Virus record (IMG/VR): IMGVR_UViG_3300047560_000724
Coordinates: 1 to 64,000 of that record
Length of the DNA stretch: 64,000 nt
Strand: one strand, 5' to 3'
DNA from: a virus
Shown piece by piece: positions 52,402 to 59,369 of the stretch. The position numbers and the translations under genes were made by a program. The notes beneath the pieces are model-generated. The model saw nothing but the letters and a program-made list of their open reading frames with translations, did no database searches and was not told the DNA's origin. Positions within the stretch are counted from its first letter, which is position 1; the number at the start of each line of letters is the position of its first letter.

Positions 52402-53319
52402 TTATTTGTTATCTAATTTAACTTTTGATGCAAGTGTTTTCCAGTAGCTAGTATGGAAGGCGAAGAATTTATCTAGCCCGTCATATGTAACTGTTTGCGG
52501 CTCGCAATAGTCAACAGCGTATGCAGCTCGAACAGCATCGGACTTTGCAGCCATAGCAAAGATTTCATGGAACTCTTTACGCTTACTTGCTTCAGTCTTT
52601 ACTGGAATTAGCATATGATGACCGACATTCATGTCAGCAAAGCTCTTATCGAATCCTTGCTTAACTAATGGTTGATATCCGTTAACAACTTTAGAGCCGG
52701 TAATACCTAATACAGTAACCTTACGATCTGATTTAGTATTCTCTTTGCTCCATTGTTCAGCTTCACTAATAAAGCCAATGTGGAAATCAGTTTGACCTGA
52801 GATCATGCTTAACATTGAATCGTTTGTACTCTTAAAAGGTACAATGTTCATATTAGGATACTTTGATTGAAGTTCAATCGCGGCCAAGTGTGTTGTAACA
52901 CCTAAGCCAGAAATGCCTACGCTAACCTTTGCATCACTCTTAACATCCTTCCATGACTTGTATTTTGTACTAGTCACAGCCATCGGTGCCATACAGTGAA
53001 CATATTGCTCTTGGTATTGTGTCAAGTCATAACTTTCATTAGGATAAACTACTGGTCGTACAAAGAATGCAGTGCTATGTGCTAGTATACTGTTTGATTC
53101 TTTTAGTACATGGTTGGCTGCAATGGCACCGCCTGCACCCGGTTTGGTATCAAAAACAAAATTATATTTGTCTTGAATCTTGTTTGCTTCATTAGCAATA
53201 GTACGATGGTAATTTGCTACAGAGTCACCAGGGCCCCATGCGTAATAAATTACGATGTTTTCTTTAGCGATTGCTGTAAGACTTAATGTTGTTAGCAATG
53301 TTGCTAATAATTTTTTCAT
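52402..53319 (-). CDS. TctC-like tripartite tricarboxylate transporter binding protein
   Basis: 305 residues with a signal peptide (MKKLLATLLTTLSLTAIA). The TctC/BugT fold shows in FDTKPGAGGAIAANHVLKES (PGAGGxxAA, about residue 58), VSVGISGLGVTTHLAAIELQ and FKSTNDSMLSMISGQTDF. Host homologues bind carboxylates in the periplasm for uptake. Marine T4-like phages are known to carry such genes as auxiliary metabolic genes. Confidence 0.88.
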   Translation of the reverse strand: MKKLLATLLTTLSLTAIAKENIVIYYAWGPGDSVANYHRTIANEANKIQDKYNFVFDTKPGAGGAIAANHVLKESNSILAHSTAFFVRPVVYPNESYDLTQYQEQYVHCMAPMAVTSTKYKSWKDVKSDAKVSVGISGLGVTTHLAAIELQSKYPNMNIVPFKSTNDSMLSMISGQTDFHIGFISEAEQWSKENTKSDRKVTVLGITGSKVVNGYQPLVKQGFDKSFADMNVGHHMLIPVKTEASKRKEFHEIFAMAAKSDAVRAAYAVDYCEPQTVTYDGLDKFFAFHTSYWKTLASKVKLDNK

Positions 53320-53558
53320 GCTGATACTTCCTCTTCTTTAATTTCTTTTCCTGCATCAATTCTATTCCAAGCCCGTTCGTGGAAGTAGTAAAGGATACTG
53401 TTAACGACTAAAGCAAAGCTAACAACGCCTAGCCCTACCGCCCAAGATCCTGATGCTAACCAACCTCCAATGAAGTTTGTAATTGTAACAAGGATACGCC
53501 AAGTAACTACCTTACCTAGACTACGCATTGCTTTTTCGTAAAATTTTGTATTAATCAT
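53316..53558 (-). CDS. DUF2061-type small membrane protein
   Basis: 80 residues from ATG 53558 (GGAG upstream). KVVTWRILVTITNFIGGWLA and NSILYYFHERAWNRI match the DUF2061 family (two TM helices, conserved YYxHERxWN). Coupled to the TctC-like gene by 4 nt. Role unknown; possibly works with the binding protein. Confidence 0.8.
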   Translation of the reverse strand: MINTKFYEKAMRSLGKVVTWRILVTITNFIGGWLASGSWAVGLGVVSFALVVNSILYYFHERAWNRIDAGKEIKEEEVSA

Positions 53559-53615
53559 TTTTTCTCCGAATACAGATTGCATTTTACTTATCATCCGTAG
53601 AAATACTAGTCAAGA

Positions 53616-53639
53616 AAATAGGCCCCGAAGGGCCTATTT
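53616..53639. terminator. Rho-independent terminator
   Basis: AAATAGGCCC-CGAA-GGGCCTATTT palindromic hairpin downstream of the kinase gene. The stem includes the first bases of the stop region of that gene. Confidence 0.75.
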
Positions 53640-54102
53640 ACTGTGCGTACCAAATTTGGCTAAAGCCTTCATCTAAGGTCGGTTCTTCCCATCCGTCAAT
53701 CATTTGATCTACAACATATTTTGGAATATGCTTACCAGGACGACCTGACAACCTTACATCTAACTCATCGCGATTCGGTGTACGGAATACAATAGCAATG
53801 TGTTCGTAATCCGGCAAGGTATTAAACTTTCGGGTACGACTCGCGATAGTGGTACTAGTCTGATCCCAGATTAAATCCAAATTGTTTGCTTGACAAATTA
53901 ATGCTTGATTAACCATTAACTTAACTGCAATTGGCATATAATCTTTAAATACTTCGGAATAAGTTTTACCTTGTTCCTTAGCATAGGCTTCTACAAACGA
54001 ATCTGTACAGACTACAGGCATATCCTTAGCCCAATCTTGATTAGAAATCCAGGTGCTTTTTCCAGCACCCGGAACTCCTACTAGTTGATAACACTTTGGC
54101 AT
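53638..54102 (-). CDS. Polynucleotide-kinase-like P-loop kinase
   Basis: 154 residues, kinase domain only. Walker A is LVGVPGAGKSTWI (about residue 8); DLIWDQTSTTIASRTRKFNT resembles the lid/acceptor region of T4 PNK (DxTxxxxxxR), and RLSGRPGKHIPKYVVDQM the C-terminal helix. T4 PNK phosphorylates 5' ends in tRNA repair but has an extra phosphatase domain, missing here; a separate HCX5R phosphatase and a metallophosphoesterase are encoded next door. Confidence 0.75.
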   Translation of the reverse strand: MPKCYQLVGVPGAGKSTWISNQDWAKDMPVVCTDSFVEAYAKEQGKTYSEVFKDYMPIAVKLMVNQALICQANNLDLIWDQTSTTIASRTRKFNTLPDYEHIAIVFRTPNRDELDVRLSGRPGKHIPKYVVDQMIDGWEEPTLDEGFSQIWYAQ

Positions 54103-54110
54103 ACTACTCC

Positions 54111-54716
54111 TTACATCGTTGGGCCGTTGCCCGATCTGAAACCAACAACACCGCCTTCTTCGGCGATACGCTTTAACACATCTTCAAATAAGATAGGTGC
54201 AAAGTCCGGTGTTTGTTCCACACAAACGCAATGGTAGCGTGGATCAATTTCATCACCATATAACACTTCGCCGGTCTTGGCATCAACACCACGAGCTTTC
54301 ATAACACGATTTGCGTGTAAGTGTCCGTGAATGTTAACACCAAAACGACCTAAGCTATCTGCGTGTACAGGAATATGGCTTAAGATCATTCCGTTCATAA
54401 CATGGTATGCTCGTAATTCTCTAAAGTACTGCCTGTACTCGTCATCTCTAAAGATGTCGTGGTTACCACGAATTAAAACCTTATCACCGTTCAAGCGATG
54501 TAACACTTTTAAGGCCTTGCGGTTAATAACAACATCGCCTAAATGGTAAACCTTGTCAGTAGGCTTGACTCTTTCGTTCCAAGCCCTGACCATAGCTTCG
54601 TCCATTTCGTCCGGGTCATCCCACGGCCTTAACTTTGTAAACCCGTCGTTCCGGGTGAAGCGACATACACCTGTGTGACCAAAGTGCGTATCGCTAACTA
54701 AAAATACACTAGGCAT
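54111..54716 (-). CDS. Metallophosphoesterase
   Basis: 201 residues with SDTHFGHTG, LGDVV, IRGNHDIF, SHIPVH and IHGHLH motifs. It belongs to the small calcineurin-like group. It could be the 3'-phosphate or cyclic-phosphate partner of the adjacent PNK-like kinase, which lacks its own phosphatase domain; inference from position. Confidence 0.85.
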   Translation of the reverse strand: MPSVFLVSDTHFGHTGVCRFTRNDGFTKLRPWDDPDEMDEAMVRAWNERVKPTDKVYHLGDVVINRKALKVLHRLNGDKVLIRGNHDIFRDDEYRQYFRELRAYHVMNGMILSHIPVHADSLGRFGVNIHGHLHANRVMKARGVDAKTGEVLYGDEIDPRYHCVCVEQTPDFAPILFEDVLKRIAEEGGVVGFRSGNGPTM

Positions 54717-55213
54717 TATATGTCTCCTTCATAGTTCTTTGGCACAATCAAACCACTGTCTAATTCAATGCCGTTAATCGTATGGGGCTCGTTTTCATCG
54801 TAAGTCCAACCGAGCACCTTCATCATTTTATGCTTGACCATCAAGTTAGGGCTACGAAAAACTTCAGTATCACGGAAGCCCATCATAACTCCAACCTCGC
54901 AGACTGCACCCGAACGGCACACACCTGCAACACAATGCACAACAACATTCATTCGTTGTTCCATTGCATGTTCTAGCAATCGAACAAGTCTTTCGGCTTG
55001 CTCGTCTGTAACCTTAAAGTCGTCGCCCCACTTGTCGTCTTGTTCCAAATCCAAGAACTCAAACTGATGAGTTTCACGGAACTGATGCCTAGGAGTAGGG
55101 AACTCCATAGCAGGGTCAACTATTTGAATGAGCATACTGTTAATGCCCGCATCAATGTGATGGCCTTTTGGAATGTCAGCAAACGAGACATTTTGAATCC
55201 ACGGGGTTAACAT
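54716..55213 (-). CDS. Dual-specificity-type phosphatase (HCX5R)
   Basis: 165 residues. The cysteine-phosphatase loop is VVHCVAGVCRSGAVCEVG (HC-x5-R-S, about residue 93). Some HCX5R enzymes remove 5' phosphates from RNA, others act on proteins. It is first in an early operon with a metallophosphoesterase and a PNK-like kinase, so an RNA end-processing role is plausible. One-base overlap with the next gene. Confidence 0.78.
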   Translation of the reverse strand: MLTPWIQNVSFADIPKGHHIDAGINSMLIQIVDPAMEFPTPRHQFRETHQFEFLDLEQDDKWGDDFKVTDEQAERLVRLLEHAMEQRMNVVVHCVAGVCRSGAVCEVGVMMGFRDTEVFRSPNLMVKHKMMKVLGWTYDENEPHTINGIELDSGLIVPKNYEGDI

Positions 55214-55236
55214 GTCGCTCTCCTTATTATTTGTAT

Positions 55237-55265
55237 ATTATAGCACAAAATTTTGGCTAAGTCAA
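55237..55265 (-). promoter_or_regulatory. sigma70-type promoter of the phosphatase-kinase operon
   Basis: TTGACT (55265-55260), 17-nt spacer, TATAAT (55242-55237) on the minus strand, with a TTAGCCAAAA motif inside the spacer. Confidence 0.85.
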
Positions 55266-55273
55266 TCTAAAAA

Positions 55274-55295
55274 AATAGGGCCCAAAGGCCCTATT
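55274..55295. terminator. Rho-independent terminator
   Basis: AATAGGGCC-CAAA-GGCCCTATT, perfect 9-bp stem; A-run on its left serves minus-strand transcription from the Ro-like gene. Confidence 0.85.
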
Positions 55296-55322
55296 CAAAC
55301 TGTGTTGTATTTCTACAACAGT

Positions 55323-56732
55323 TTACAGGTCGTAGCGTGGGACCATTACAGTCTTAAGCATAATACCTTCTGGAGTGAACTGATCAAGATCAGCACTCAA
55401 AAGAGCTGTCATAATGCTTGGGCTGAACCCTGACACCAAAGCAGCTCCTGTCTTGTCTGCCTTAACAGGTACATTGTCTGAACTGTTTAGGTTCCAGAAA
55501 ACAATCTGTGGCATTGCATAGCCAGCGGCTTCGAACTTGCGTTCGATCATTTCCATTGCGCTATCGTCGTAACGGGCGCATTGGTTGAATTGCATGTCTG
55601 ACAAGATTAGTAGCATAGCTGGCATATCGCTAGCAGGAACATTTCCCTTAACTGCTGTGCTTAGGATCTTATCCATAGCGGCATGCAGGTTAGTACTCAT
55701 TTCCCAGTTGCTACGAGACATTTGGTCAACCTTTTCAACAATGTTACCCTTTAGAGTAACAAGTTGTGGCTTGCTTGAGAAAGTCAAGAATGTGTCCTTG
55801 AACGCACCCTTGTTCTTGTCTGCAAGGTACAAGCCTAGGCTTACGGCTACATCAAGACAACGAACACTAGTGTCACGACCTGCTGGGCAAGTCATAGAAC
55901 CAGATACATCAACTAGAGGTAGGATACTTGCGTTGCCTACATAGTTTGGCAGAGCATCCCATTGTGCGATCACATGGTTAGTCTCTGTCTTGTCCAAAGT
56001 CTTGTAGCCGTGTGCGATGCCCTTTAGGACATCATGTGGGAAGATTGCGTTGGCGTTAACCTTAACAGTCTTATCCCCTGCCACCAACTTGGCCACATAC
56101 TCTGCAAACGCAGGTGTGTGACGGTTGAATGCCTTCTTGTATTGGCGAGCCGCTACAGAAGGAACATGGCTAAAGTTGATGTTATCCCAATCTCCTGCAC
56201 ACATTTGGGTTTCAACAACCTTTGTAAGTGCCACAAGGCTCTTACGGTATTGCTTTGGAGTCATGCCAAAGAAGGCACGGATCTCAGCGGCAATCTGACC
56301 CTTACGAGGAGTCCACTTTGCAGCCAAACCGTTCTTAGCACGAAGGGCATCGCCCAACATGGTATAAGCGGCTGACTTCAGAACTGGGTCTGAGAAGACA
56401 AAGATGTCATCCCAACGACCAACTTCTGGAACCTTGCGAAGCAAAGCCAAAGCGGCGTCTGGGTCACGCTTTTCTAGATGAACTAGAATGTCGCGGAACA
56501 GTTGACGCTCACCTGCACCACCACGGACATCTCGTGCCCATTGTGCAATGCGAAGTGCAACATCAGAGTTTTCCACATAGGCTGCAGTGAAGTCAGCCTT
56601 AATATCCTTACCACGGCTTGCGCCGATCTTGTAGAACAAGTCAACACACGCCTTAGCTGTGGACTTACGAGCCTTCATGCCATTGGCAGTACGGGCTTCT
56701 TGATTTGCGATTGCGTTTACAAATGCGTTCAT
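55323..56732 (-). CDS. Ro60/TROVE-like RNA-binding ring protein with vWA domain (DUF2828-like)
   Basis: 469 residues. The N-terminal two thirds are helical repeats (ADFTAAYVENSDVALRIAQW, RDVRGGAGERQLFRDILVHL, KVPEVGRWDDIFVF) as in the TROVE/DUF2828 group; RGGxGER is characteristic. The C-terminal vWA domain has a MIDAS DVSGSMTC (about 282-289) with downstream Thr and Asp. Ro60 binds misfolded RNAs and Y RNAs and partners PNPase in bacteria. It is next to an RNA-repair-like operon and the tRNA array and is preceded by a 0.5-kb structured gene-free stretch. Confidence 0.8.
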   Translation of the reverse strand: MNAFVNAIANQEARTANGMKARKSTAKACVDLFYKIGASRGKDIKADFTAAYVENSDVALRIAQWARDVRGGAGERQLFRDILVHLEKRDPDAALALLRKVPEVGRWDDIFVFSDPVLKSAAYTMLGDALRAKNGLAAKWTPRKGQIAAEIRAFFGMTPKQYRKSLVALTKVVETQMCAGDWDNINFSHVPSVAARQYKKAFNRHTPAFAEYVAKLVAGDKTVKVNANAIFPHDVLKGIAHGYKTLDKTETNHVIAQWDALPNYVGNASILPLVDVSGSMTCPAGRDTSVRCLDVAVSLGLYLADKNKGAFKDTFLTFSSKPQLVTLKGNIVEKVDQMSRSNWEMSTNLHAAMDKILSTAVKGNVPASDMPAMLLILSDMQFNQCARYDDSAMEMIERKFEAAGYAMPQIVFWNLNSSDNVPVKADKTGAALVSGFSPSIMTALLSADLDQFTPEGIMLKTVMVPRYDL

Positions 56733-57247
56733 TTTATTACCTCACAGAATGTATTGTTTTTCGATATGCTTGAAAATTGAAAGTTGCTGTTAACATTCTA
56801 AAATTCTAACAGGATGATTGTGCCAATTTGTTTATTATTCTGGTCTGACCAATTACGGCACTCAGACCCTAACAACAATTCATGTTGTCTATCTTGTATT
56901 GTGTCTGTACAAGCATCATATTACGGATTCTCCGTACCTATCTATTCCTTCGGCGTCTATTTCTAGAAAGCATTTCTGCTTGTCCTCCGACCGCCTTCTA
57001 TAGCTGTAGTCGTAGTAGTTTAAATTGCTGTAGTCATCCTATGACTAACAGGATCGTTGTTGACTGCTTTTATTAGACTCAGGCCATCACTCTGAGCTCG
57101 TCCAGGGCATTTCAATAGTTACCTTCAACATACTCGGGCGAACCTCTGTACTCCAATAACTACCATGCACTATCCAGACCTTTCATAGTAATATGAATGT
57201 TGCTGTGCCGATCCTAAAACTGTTTGTTAATTGCTTAACATGTATCT
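56733..57247 (-). ncRNA. Structured gene-free stretch, candidate noncoding RNA upstream of the Ro-like gene
   Basis: No convincing coding frame. From the promoter at 57248-57276 a minus-strand transcript would run through many short perfect hairpins: TAGTCAT-CCT-ATGACTA (57031-57047), GGTCTGA...TCAGACC (56841-56867), ACAAC-AATTCAT-GTTGT (about 56870-56890), ACGGA-TTC-TCCGT (56923-56935), and a long-range AGGATCG/CGATCCT pairing (about 57050 with 57210). It may be a long leader, or one or more Y-RNA-like RNAs for the Ro-like protein. Confidence 0.5.
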
Positions 57248-57276
57248 ATTATAGTACAGATTGTACTTCTTGTCAC
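57248..57276 (-). promoter_or_regulatory. sigma70-type promoter upstream of the candidate ncRNA
   Basis: GTGACA (57276-57271), 17-nt spacer, TATAAT (57253-57248) on the minus strand, preceded by TTTAGCCAAAATAT. Confidence 0.8.
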
Positions 57277-57307
57277 TATATTTTGGCTAAATTCGCAAAA
57301 TATATTT

Positions 57308-57385
57308 TGGAGCAACGGGAGGGATTTGAACCCCCGGTTTTACGGATTTGCAATCCGTTGCATTGGGCCGCTCTGCCACCGTTGC
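57308..57385 (-). tRNA. tRNA-Cys (GCA)
   Basis: Acceptor GCAACGG, anticodon loop TTGCAAA, T-arm GGGGG-TTCAAAT-CCCTC, discriminator U73 (Cys identity) and encoded CCA. Confidence 0.95.
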
Positions 57386-57390
57386 ATATT

Positions 57391-57466
57391 TGGTGGGTCC
57401 TGACGGGCTCGAACCGCCGACATTCTGCGTGTAAGGCAGACGCTCTACCAACTGAGCTAAGGACCC
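57391..57466 (-). tRNA. tRNA-Val (UAC)
   Basis: Acceptor GGGTCCT, anticodon loop CTTACAC, canonical D-loop TTGGTA, encoded CCA. Confidence 0.95.
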
Positions 57467-57473
57467 AAATGCT

Positions 57474-57704
57474 TTACTTGACTCGCTTCAAGTACTCTTT
57501 ACCAATCTTACCTTCTTGAATTTCTTCTAAGGCTGTAATGATAGGAAAAATATGTTCTCGCTTAGTGCTTTCTTGATTGTGTCTTTTGATTTCTCTAGAC
57601 CTTGCCGCAGCAATTAATACAAGATCAAATCTATTCTCCCCTGCATTAGTAACACACTTGTCAGTGTCAATACCAGTACCACGACTATCACTTAGCTTTC
57701 TCAT
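57474..57704 (-). CDS. rpoZ: RNA polymerase omega subunit
   Basis: 76 residues. DKCVTNAGENRFDLVLIAAA, RSREIKRH and PIITALEEIQEGKIGKEYL follow the omega pattern (C...NRFxLVxxAxxRAREI ... ALxEIxxGK). Omega helps assemble beta-prime and affects sigma choice. The copy lies between tRNA-Val and tRNA-Arg in the tRNA array. It might replace host omega to tune RNA polymerase for phage promoters; inference. Good length and motif agreement, so confident of the family. Confidence 0.88.
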   Translation of the reverse strand: MRKLSDSRGTGIDTDKCVTNAGENRFDLVLIAAARSREIKRHNQESTKREHIFPIITALEEIQEGKIGKEYLKRVK

Positions 57705-57732
57705 ATAATATCCTCTTTGTGTATTTAATACT

Positions 57733-57807
57733 TGGTCCCGTTACCAAGAATCGAACTTGGATCTAATTCTTAGGAGGAACTTGTTCTATCCATTGAACTA
57801 TAACGAG
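57733..57807 (-). tRNA. tRNA-Arg (CCU)
   Basis: Acceptor CTCGTTA with one G-U pair, anticodon stem AGTTC/GAATT, loop CTCCTAA, encoded CCA. Confidence 0.9.
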
Positions 57808-57808
57808 A

Positions 57809-57898
57809 TGGTCCCCCGTTGAGGAATCGAACCTCATCCTGGACCTTATCTAGATTAAGGTGTTATAAGCACCCCTGCTCTCCATGAGCTAACGGGGG
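57809..57898 (-). tRNA. Unusual 90-nt tRNA: Ile (UAU) or, in an alternative fold, CUA anticodon
   Basis: Acceptor CCCCCGT and T-arm TGAGG-TTCGATT-CCTCA are perfect and CCA is encoded. Between D-arm and T-arm are two overlapping 5-bp/7-nt hairpins: GGGTG-CTTATAA-CACCT (anticodon UAU) and CCTTA-ATCTAGA-TAAGG (CUA). They share bases, so only one can form fully. If the first is the anticodon arm, the tRNA has a long variable arm, unusual for Ile. Confidence 0.7.
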
Positions 57899-57905
57899 AT
57901 GAAGT

Positions 57906-57979
57906 TGGTTGCGGGTCCCGGAATCGAACCAGGATCTCGAGCTTATGAGACTCGTGAGTTACCGTTTCTCTAACCCGCT
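57906..57979 (-). tRNA. tRNA with CAU anticodon (Met or Ile2), copy 1
   Basis: Anticodon loop CTCATAA in stem CGAGT/GCTCG, T-arm CCTGG-TTCGATT-CCGGG, encoded CCA. The first pair of the acceptor is an A1/A72 mismatch, reminiscent of initiators, but the G-C run of an initiator anticodon stem is absent. Lysidine-modified Ile2 is also possible. Confidence 0.88.
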
Positions 57980-57985
57980 ATAAAT

Positions 57986-58062
57986 TGGTCGGAGTACAAG
58001 GATTCGAACCTTGGACCCCCTGGTCCCAAACCAGGTGCGCTACCAGACTGCGCCACACTCCG
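57986..58062 (-). tRNA. tRNA-Pro (UGG)
   Basis: Acceptor CGGAGTG, anticodon loop TTTGGGA in stem CCTGG/CCAGG, T-arm intact, encoded CCA. Confidence 0.95.
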
Positions 58063-58064
58063 AA

Positions 58065-58277
58065 TTAAACTGTTGTTTTCTTTTTCCTAGTCTTCTTAAC
58101 TGGAATTTCTGCACTCGCTACACTAGCAATAGCTTCTTGGACATCACGCATAAGGGCTTCGTCGTCCCATATAAGTTCTGTACTTCCGTCTTCAAATGTC
58201 TTAACGGTTAGGTGACTACCTTGATTAATCTTTGGCCATCCGTTAGCTTCTACATTTTTTAATTTCTTAGTCGCCAT
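58065..58277 (-). CDS. Small conserved phage protein
   Basis: 70 residues: MATKKLKNVEANGWPKINQG, DGSTELIWDDEALMRDVQEA, basic end KKTRKKKTTV. I know this type only as an uncharacterised protein of T4-like phages. It lies between tRNA-Pro and tRNA-Gly. Confidence 0.6.
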   Translation of the reverse strand: MATKKLKNVEANGWPKINQGSHLTVKTFEDGSTELIWDDEALMRDVQEAIASVASAEIPVKKTRKKKTTV

Positions 58278-58295
58278 TTGCTAGTCCTTAAAATT

Positions 58296-58368
58296 TGGAG
58301 CGGGTAGTCGGATTCGAACCGGCTTCTTTAGCTTGGAAGGCTAAGTCCTCTCCCAGGAGAATACCCGC
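58296..58368 (-). tRNA. tRNA-Gly (UCC)
   Basis: Acceptor GCGGGTA, anticodon loop CTTCCAA in stem TTAGC/GCTAA, T-arm GCCGG-TTCGAAT-CCGAC, encoded CCA. Confidence 0.95.
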
Positions 58369-58571
58369 ATAGTGTTTAGCTACTCCCACCACAGGAGCCC
58401 TAAACTGAGCTGTTACTCTGTCCACTAGCCTTTCCATCTAGACGGTGCTGAGGTCCGCCTTTGTGATTTCTCAAGTCGCTTTACACAAGCCTTGCGGTAG
58501 ATCCAATGCACCGAGCTATTAAGGTTTAAGCAATTACCTAACTCTATTACGCTGAGTTAACGCGGGGTTTT
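58369..58571 (-). other. 203-nt structured spacer in tRNA array, candidate ncRNA
   Basis: No coding frame and no T-arm. Minus-strand RNA can form GTTTAG-GGCTCC-TGTGGTG-GGAG-CTAAAC (a strong hairpin near 58380-58415), a 6-bp long-range stem CGGTGC/GCACCG and a hairpin AACTC...GAGTT. Unlike usual tRNA spacers of 2-10 nt it is long and GC-richer than nearby intergenic DNA. Confidence 0.4.
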
Positions 58572-58647
58572 TGGTGCCCCTTGTCCGACTCGAACAGACC
58601 ACCTACTGATTACAAATCAGTTGCTCTACCAGATGAGCTAAAGGGGC
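58572..58647 (-). tRNA. tRNA-Thr (UGU)
   Basis: Acceptor GCCCCTT, anticodon loop TTTGTAA in stem ACTGA/TCAGT, encoded CCA. Confidence 0.95.
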
Positions 58648-58653
58648 GTATTG

Positions 58654-58914
58654 TTATTTAATTTCGTTACCTGCTAGGTCTGCTTTTCCAGTCTCATAAA
58701 GTTCTTTGCGTCTTGCAAATTCATCTTCACTTAAACCGTGCCAACCAATACACTTGCCAGTTGGGCTACGGCCACACCCGCATCTTCCAACTTCGTCTAT
58801 ATTTTCTTTTACTCTTACTTGCATATCTTTATCTTTTTTAAAAATTGCATCCCAGTTACTATCAAATGTAGTTAATGGAACACTTAACGGTCTTGCTTTA
58901 CTGCCTTTACCCAT
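58654..58914 (-). CDS. CDGSH-like iron-sulfur protein
   Basis: 86 residues from ATG 58914 (AGGAG upstream). RCGCGRSPTGKCIGWHGLSE has C-x-C-x2-S-x4-C-x-G-x-H, close to the CDGSH cluster motif C-x-C-x2-S-x5-C-D-G-x-H, though one residue shorter and with Ile for Asp. It may hold a 2Fe-2S cluster or a zinc ion. It lies between tRNA-Thr and an HNH gene. Confidence 0.55.
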   Translation of the reverse strand: MGKGSKARPLSVPLTTFDSNWDAIFKKDKDMQVRVKENIDEVGRCGCGRSPTGKCIGWHGLSEDEFARRKELYETGKADLAGNEIK

Positions 58915-58942
58915 TAGATAATCTCCTGTGTGTTTGGTGGAC

Positions 58943-59329
58943 TTATCGTTTAAGTCCCCTTGCCTGTCTGCCCTTACCTTTATTCTTAGCAACAAATGTA
59001 TCTGTTTGACTATGGCAGTTTGGACACAACAGTCTTAAATTTTTTGGCTTATCATTACCTGCATCACCGTCTATATGATCTAATTGTAGCACTAAAGGTA
59101 CATCGTTGTAAACCCCTTCATTGCCACAACTTACACATCTATAACCATGCAAGTGTGTTAAGCATCTTATTAAAGTTCTTCTTGTAGAAATTTCGCCTTT
59201 TAAAAACTTAGACAAAGTTTCTGTTTCAAATTGATGTTGCTGCTGACAAGTGTTATTACAATACTTGTTTGCATAATTCCTTTTTACAGGATTCTCTTTA
59301 CCGCAACATAAACAATTGAATGTATTCAT
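58943..59329 (-). CDS. HNH endonuclease
   Basis: 128 residues from ATG 59329. Zinc-ribbon pairs CLCCGKE...YCNNTC and CVSCG...CPNC surround the HNH core LQLDHIDGDAGNDKPKNLRLLCPNCHSQT. Free-standing HNH enzymes in phages act as homing endonucleases or aid packaging. Placement inside the tRNA array suggests a mobile insertion. Confidence 0.85.
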   Translation of the reverse strand: MNTFNCLCCGKENPVKRNYANKYCNNTCQQQHQFETETLSKFLKGEISTRRTLIRCLTHLHGYRCVSCGNEGVYNDVPLVLQLDHIDGDAGNDKPKNLRLLCPNCHSQTDTFVAKNKGKGRQARGLKR

Positions 59330-59369
59330 AATGTAGTCCTCTACATTATTTATACAGAACTCTACATTT

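Noticed and set aside
57193-57519. Plus-strand frame of 108 codons across tRNA-Cys and tRNA-Val
   Set aside because: Its translation contains the typical antisense-tRNA peptide (GFEPPVLRICNPLHW, GSNRRHSACKADALP); it is tRNA read backwards.
57906-57979. Initiator tRNA-fMet
   Set aside because: It has an unpaired 1-72 position but lacks the three G-C pairs at the base of the anticodon loop.
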